Below, piece after piece: positions 6,574-9,739 of a DNA stretch of 9,739 nucleotides (position 1 is the stretch's first letter; the number at the start of each line of letters is the position of its first letter). The stretch is from an uncultured cyanobacterium (GTDB lineage: Bacteria; Cyanobacteriota; Cyanobacteriia; PCC-6307; Cyanobiaceae): positions 1 to 9,739 of the forward strand of contig CAIOXF010000185.1 of assembly GCA_903862155.1 (NCBI GenBank). Reading direction: 5' to 3'. The notes under the pieces are model-generated. The model was not told where the DNA came from. It searched no databases and was given only the letters and a program-made list of their open reading frames with translations. The translations under genes were made by a program, and so were the position numbers.

Positions 6574-8311
6574 GCTCGCACCCTCGCCGGCCGGCTTCCG
6601 CAGACTCTGGCCGCTGCTGAGGCCCCACCGCCGCCGCCTCATTGCCGGTGGCGCCTGCATGCTCGTGTTCGTGGTGTGCTGGCCGGCGCTGGCCTGGCTG
6701 GCCGGCCAGCTGATCCCCGCCATTGGCGCCGGCGACTTCAACAAGGTGCTGCGCACCATCGCCGCTGCCCTGGCGGTGTTTCTGGTGCAGAAGGCCGCCC
6801 AGTTCGGCCAAGACACCCTGCTGGCCGGCCCAGCCCTGCAGGTGAGCCAAGAGCTCCGGCGCACCCTGTTCGCCCGCCTGCAGCGCATCGATTTCGGGGC
6901 CCTCGAGAAGCTCTCCGCCGGCGACCTCACCTACCGCCTCACCGAAGACGCCGATCGCGTAGGCGAGGTGATCTACAAAACAATCCAAGACACCACCCCC
7001 TCGGCACTCCAGCTGGTGGTGGTGCTGGGCTACATGGTGTGGCTCGACTGGCTGCTGGCCTTGGCCACGCTGCTGCTTGCTCCGGTGGTGGTGCTGCTGG
7101 TGAGCGGCTTCGGGGCCCGCGTGATGGGCGCCGCCGAACGCAGCCAGAAGCAGGTGAGCGAGCTGGCCGGGCTGCTGGGCGAAGCCATCGCCGGTTTGCC
7201 TCTGGTGCGCGCCTTCGCCGCCGAGCCGTGGCTGCAGCAGCGGTTTGATGAAGAAATCGACCTGCACCGCAAGGCCCGCTACCGGACCCTGCGGCTGCTG
7301 GCCCTGCAGCACCCGGTGGTGGGATTTATTGAGGCAGCCGGGATCCTGGCGGTGCTGCTGATCGGGGCCGCCCGCATCCAGGCTGGCGGCCTCAACAGCC
7401 AGGGCTTCAGCAGCTATGTGGCGGCCCTGCTGATGTTGATCGATCCGATCAGCCACCTCACCACCAATTTCAATGAGTTCCAACAGGGTCAGGCCTCCCT
7501 ACGCCGCCTGCGCCAGATCGAAAGCGAACCGGTGGAGCCGCCCGACCGCCCGGATGCGCAGCCCCTCGGGCCGGTGCGGGGTGAGCTGGTGCTCGATCGT
7601 GTGAGCTTCGGCTACACCCAAGACCAGCCCGTGCTCAACAACCTCAGCCTGCAAGTGGAGCCTGGCCAGATGGTGGCGTTGGTGGGCCCCTCGGGCGCCG
7701 GCAAGAGCACCCTGTTTTCGCTGCTGCTGCGCTTCAACACGGCCCAAGAGGGCCGGGTTCTGCTCGATGGCCGCGACCTGGCCGACCTGCGCGCCCGCGA
7801 CCTGCGCCAGGCCGTGGCCCTGGTACCCCAGCGATCCAACGTGTTCTCCGGCACGGTGGCTGAGGCGATCGCCTTCGGCCGGCCCGCTACCCGCGAGCAG
7901 ATCCGCGAAGCCGCCCAGCTGGCCAATGCTTCCGGCTTCATTGAAGCCCTGCCCGAGGGCTACGACAGCCGCATTGAGGAGCGCGGCAGCAATTTCTCCG
8001 GCGGTCAGCTCCAGCGCCTCGCCATCGCCCGCGCTGTGCTCGGCAATCCTGCGGTGCTGCTGCTGGATGAGGCCACCAGCGCCCTCGACGCCGAAGCCGA
8101 GGAGGCGGTTCAGCACGGCCTCAAGCAGGCCATGGCCCAGCGCACCGTACTGGTGATCGCCCACCGACTGGCCACCGTGCAGGAAGCAGACCAGATCCTG
8201 GTGCTTGAGAGCGGCCGCATCGTGGAGCGCGGCAGCCACAATCAGCTCATGGCCCATGGCGGTCGTTACCGTGAGCTGTGCGAACGCCAGCTCATTCACA
8301 TGGGTGCGTGA
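6572..8311 (+). CDS. ABC exporter, fused membrane and ATPase domains (MsbA/multidrug type)
   Basis: A half-size exporter of 579 residues that would act as a dimer in a membrane. The membrane domain (~20-300) has six probable helices, near 23-51, 59-78, 144-160, 161-180, 247-269 and 279-293. The ATPase domain (~336-575) is complete: Walker A GPSGAGKST (372-380), Q-loop Q420, signature FSGGQ (475-479, Phe for the usual Leu), Walker B AVLLLDE (494-500), D-loop SALD (503-506) and H-loop H531. All catalytic residues are present, so it should be active. The substrate cannot be told: lipid, peptide or drug export are all possible. ATG 6572 has AGGG (6561-6564) 7 bases upstream. Its stop codon overlaps the next gene's start (TGATG), so the two are probably translated together. 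No neighbouring periplasmic adaptor gene is seen. Confidence 0.93.
   Translation: MLAPSPAGFRRLWPLLRPHRRRLIAGGACMLVFVVCWPALAWLAGQLIPAIGAGDFNKVLRTIAAALAVFLVQKAAQFGQDTLLAGPALQVSQELRRTLFARLQRIDFGALEKLSAGDLTYRLTEDADRVGEVIYKTIQDTTPSALQLVVVLGYMVWLDWLLALATLLLAPVVVLLVSGFGARVMGAAERSQKQVSELAGLLGEAIAGLPLVRAFAAEPWLQQRFDEEIDLHRKARYRTLRLLALQHPVVGFIEAAGILAVLLIGAARIQAGGLNSQGFSSYVAALLMLIDPISHLTTNFNEFQQGQASLRRLRQIESEPVEPPDRPDAQPLGPVRGELVLDRVSFGYTQDQPVLNNLSLQVEPGQMVALVGPSGAGKSTLFSLLLRFNTAQEGRVLLDGRDLADLRARDLRQAVALVPQRSNVFSGTVAEAIAFGRPATREQIREAAQLANASGFIEALPEGYDSRIEERGSNFSGGQLQRLAIARAVLGNPAVLLLDEATSALDAEAEEAVQHGLKQAMAQRTVLVIAHRLATVQEADQILVLESGRIVERGSHNQLMAHGGRYRELCERQLIHMGA
7865..7872. repeat. HIP1 octamer GCGATCGC (in the ABC exporter gene)
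   Basis: Third perfect HIP1 copy, again in the extended form GGCGATCGCC (7864-7873), inside the ATPase-domain coding sequence. Confidence 0.75.
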
Positions 8312-8640
8312 TGACTTGGGAATACCGGGTAATCCACATCAATGTCGAGAGCGGCAGCCCACCCGGGCCGCCGGATCCCAAGGCAGACAGCGAACGCCTC
8401 GGCGGAGCACTCAGCCCCGACTACCTCAAGCGCGAGTTTCCCCAGCAGTACAACGCCGAAGCCCAGAAGCCGCGCCATCCTGCCGAGCAGCTGCAGTTCT
8501 TCCTCAATGCCCTGGGCAAGGAGAACTGGGAGATGGTGGAAGCCGCCCAGGTGGGTCCACTGCTGATGTTCTTCTTCAAACGGCCGAGGCGCGAACCGCC
8601 AAAGGCAATCGACATCCCAGACACCCCCCCAGAGTCGTGA
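8311..8640 (+). CDS. Small conserved-looking protein, possibly DUF4177-like
   Basis: A soluble 109-residue protein with no signal peptide or membrane segment. It begins MTWEYRVIHINVE and ends with NWEMVEAAQVGPLLMFFFKRP (72-92) and a proline-rich tail. A WEY strand at the start and a helix then 'W-E-V' and a hydrophobic strand with FKRP at the end resemble the DUF4177 pattern. Here a proline-rich, charged stretch (~13-58) is inserted between the first strand and the helix AEQLQFFLNALG (58-69). This family link is my inference and no function is claimed. ATG 8311 shares its A with the exporter's TGA (8309-8311), and GGGTG (8302-8306) lies 4 bases upstream, so it is probably translated by coupling with the exporter. 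That suggests a job linked to it, such as an accessory or regulatory protein. Confidence 0.82.
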   Translation: MTWEYRVIHINVESGSPPGPPDPKADSERLGGALSPDYLKREFPQQYNAEAQKPRHPAEQLQFFLNALGKENWEMVEAAQVGPLLMFFFKRPRREPPKAIDIPDTPPES

Positions 8641-8689
8641 GCCAGCTGGTGGGCTTTCTCTATCCTAAGCAGGCGCAATCAGCGGTCTC

Positions 8690-8920
8690 TTGGACGAAAC
8701 CACCCAGCAAGACAATCAGGCTCCGGTGCTCACCTTTGAGGGCAAGCGTTACGACCTCAACAGCCTCCCCGACGAACTGAAGGAACTGGTGCGCGGCATG
8801 CAGGTAGCCGATGCCCAGCTCCGCATGCACGAAGACACGCTCAAGGTGCTGGCCGTGGGCCGCCAGTCGATGGCCATGCAGCTCAACGAGAAGCTAAAGG
8901 CCATCCCACCTCTCCCCTGA
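8690..8920 (+). CDS. Small protein of DUF6447 type
   Basis: A 76-residue soluble protein. Residues 13-26 (VLTFEGKRYDLNSL) fit the short 'I/V-x-F/I-G-K-x-Y-D-L-x-L' opening that I associate with DUF6447. This is followed by an amphipathic helical stretch (~27-71) with GMQVADAQLRMHEDTLKVL and a short Pro-rich end. Function is unknown. The frame is closed upstream by TAA at 8666, and the only outer start is TTG 8690 with a weak AGCGG (8681-8685) before it; GTG 8726 would remove the first 12 residues and leave the core. It lies 49 bases after the preceding gene, on the same strand, and could be the last gene of the exporter transcript. A TATCCT at 8661-8666 could also be a weak -10 box of its own. 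The start and expression are the least certain points. Confidence 0.75.
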   Translation: MDETTQQDNQAPVLTFEGKRYDLNSLPDELKELVRGMQVADAQLRMHEDTLKVLAVGRQSMAMQLNEKLKAIPPLP

Positions 8921-8925
8921 TCAGA

Positions 8926-8944
8926 CCGCTGCCCTAAACAGCGG
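8926..8944 (+). terminator. Stem-loop after the DUF6447-type gene
   Basis: A perfect 6-pair stem, CCGCTG (8926-8931) and CAGCGG (8939-8944), with loop CCCTAAA, begins 5 bases after the stop codon at 8918-8920. No T-run follows. The position suits a transcript end for the plus-strand exporter cluster, but the stem is short. Confidence 0.4.
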
Positions 8945-8946
8945 AA

Positions 8947-8962
8947 GCCTGAACGGTCAGGC
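8947..8962 (-). terminator. Stem-loop over the stop codon of the DUF3386-type gene
   Basis: A perfect 6-pair stem, GCCTGA (8947-8952) and TCAGGC (8957-8962), with a 4-base loop ACGG, includes the minus-strand stop codon (8959-8957). It is two bases from the preceding stem-loop. In the minus transcript no T-run longer than three follows, so termination is possible but unproven. Confidence 0.35.
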
Positions 8963-9667
8963 CCCAAGGGGCGCCAGGTTCTCGAAGCGGAACACCTGGC
9001 GCCCCGCCGGCTGATCGCCCAAGGCCTCGGTTTCCACCACCCGCTCCTGCAGCACCCAGGGGCCGGCAACGCTGAGGGGCACGAAGGTGTCGGTGAAGCG
9101 GCTGACGCCACCCCGGGGGACTCCGGTAGCCGGATCGGCGTACTGGCTGGTGTAGCTGCGGCTGAGGTAGCCACTGCCGGTGTCGGTGGTGCTCTCGGTG
9201 AAGATCGTCACCACGGTGCCGTGGATGTGGCGATGCACCATCGTCACCACGTCGTTTTGGATGCGGTAGCGGTCGCCTGCATTCTTGCCACCCACGATCA
9301 CCTCGGTGCCCACCGCATCGGTGTCACCGGCAGTGAAGGTGTTCTCGCCGTGGGTCTGCTCAAAGCTGCGGCGCACCCGGTGGATGGCCACCTCCCACAG
9401 CTGAGAGGCCACGGCCTTGTGCACTGTTTCGTCCTCGATGCCCTCCACCTGGGCCTTGAGATCAGCGCCCACCTGGAAGCTGCCCTCAACCCTCTGGTCG
9501 CCTTGCTCCCAGATGCAGCGGCCCTGGTAGCCGCCGAAGCCCGGCTCCCAGGTGTAGCGGTTCTCGTAGGCAGCGCGGAACTGCGCGGTGCAGTCGCTGC
9601 CGGGCGCAGTCACCTCGCACTGAGCCTGGACGGCGAGGGCCTCGGGGGTGGCAGTCACGGCGAACAT
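8957..9667 (-). CDS. DUF3386-type cyanobacterial protein
   Basis: A 236-residue protein that matches the DUF3386 pattern: AAYENRYTWE near the start (32-41), a GYQGR strand, an EGIEDETVHKAV helix start, SQLWEVAIHRVRRSFEQTHGENTF, a TDTGSGYLSRSY segment and RFTDTF toward the end. The family is cyanobacterial and of unknown function; no enzyme motif is recognised. No signal peptide or membrane segment is seen, so it is probably cytosolic or thylakoid-associated. Start ATG 9667 gives the family-like length; no clear ribosome site lies before it. Odd points are an N-terminal stretch with Cys17 and Cys26, and Cys51 close by, and a MVHRHIHG cluster (three His). It is convergent with the plus-strand cluster. 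Confidence 0.85.
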   Translation of the reverse strand: MFAVTATPEALAVQAQCEVTAPGSDCTAQFRAAYENRYTWEPGFGGYQGRCIWEQGDQRVEGSFQVGADLKAQVEGIEDETVHKAVASQLWEVAIHRVRRSFEQTHGENTFTAGDTDAVGTEVIVGGKNAGDRYRIQNDVVTMVHRHIHGTVVTIFTESTTDTGSGYLSRSYTSQYADPATGVPRGGVSRFTDTFVPLSVAGPWVLQERVVETEALGDQPAGRQVFRFENLAPLGA

Positions 9668-9739
9668 GGGAGAGATGGGGAAACCCTAAGGGCGCTCCAG
9701 GCCGGCACGCCGTTAGGCCCCAGGCTCAGGCCGCCACAG
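9668..9739. promoter_or_regulatory. Upstream region of the DUF3386-type gene
   Basis: These 72 bases lie upstream of the minus-strand gene and reach the right edge. They contain the palindrome-like CCCTAAGGG (9684-9692) and GC-rich short inverted stretches, but no recognisable -35/-10 pair. A minus-strand TAA at 9715-9713 could end another gene entering from the right, but only eight codons are visible. Confidence 0.25.

Noticed and set aside
6497..8299. Long minus-strand open frames (6497-7483 and 7499-8299) opposite the ABC exporter
   Set aside because: They have the same low-complexity Gln/His/Gly/Ala character as other antisense shadows, while the plus strand encodes a complete exporter with all ATPase motifs.
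9713..9739. Possible eight-codon tail of a minus-strand gene entering from the right edge (ending LWRPEPGA, TAA 9715-9713)
   Set aside because: Far too short to identify or to tell from chance; another gene such as a neighbouring household gene is possible but not shown.

Overview
The window is GC-rich, compact and strongly biased toward G/C at third codon positions. It reads as a picocyanobacterial chromosome of the high-GC Synechococcus/Cyanobium type. The main evidence is a full-length ChlH, the large subunit of Mg-chelatase, followed by folP, tpiA and an S4-domain gene, and a DUF3386-type protein known mainly from cyanobacteria. Three copies of the cyanobacterial octamer GCGATCGC (HIP1) support this. 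No transposase, phage gene, CRISPR array, tRNA or rRNA is visible. Nothing is longer than about 115 bases without a gene.

Layout. Bases 1-515 hold the first ~171 codons of dapB (lysine/diaminopimelate synthesis) on the minus strand, cut by the left edge. A 113-base divergent spacer separates it from chlH (629-4630, plus), which starts chlorophyll synthesis by helping insert Mg into protoporphyrin IX. A convergent junction with a stem-loop follows. Next is a minus-strand cluster read S4 RNA-binding protein (6573-6340), tpiA (6293-5553), folP (5593-4691), with tpiA and folP overlapping. The S4 gene meets a plus-strand ABC exporter head to head, and the two ATG start codons share the palindrome CATG at 6571-6574. 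The exporter (6572-8311) is translationally linked by a TGATG junction to a small soluble protein (8311-8640). A second small TTG-started protein (8690-8920) follows. Two adjacent stem-loops then mark a convergent junction with a DUF3386-type gene (9667-8957, minus).

Functionally these are mostly household genes: amino-acid, chlorophyll and folate synthesis, central carbon metabolism and translation-related RNA binding. The least understood part is 6572-8920, where a single-chain exporter half is followed by two small conserved-looking proteins of unknown role. I see no clear evidence of an unknown multi-gene system. The points worth checking are the shared start codons, the exporter/small-protein coupling, the unusual folP start, and some sequence features in individual proteins.
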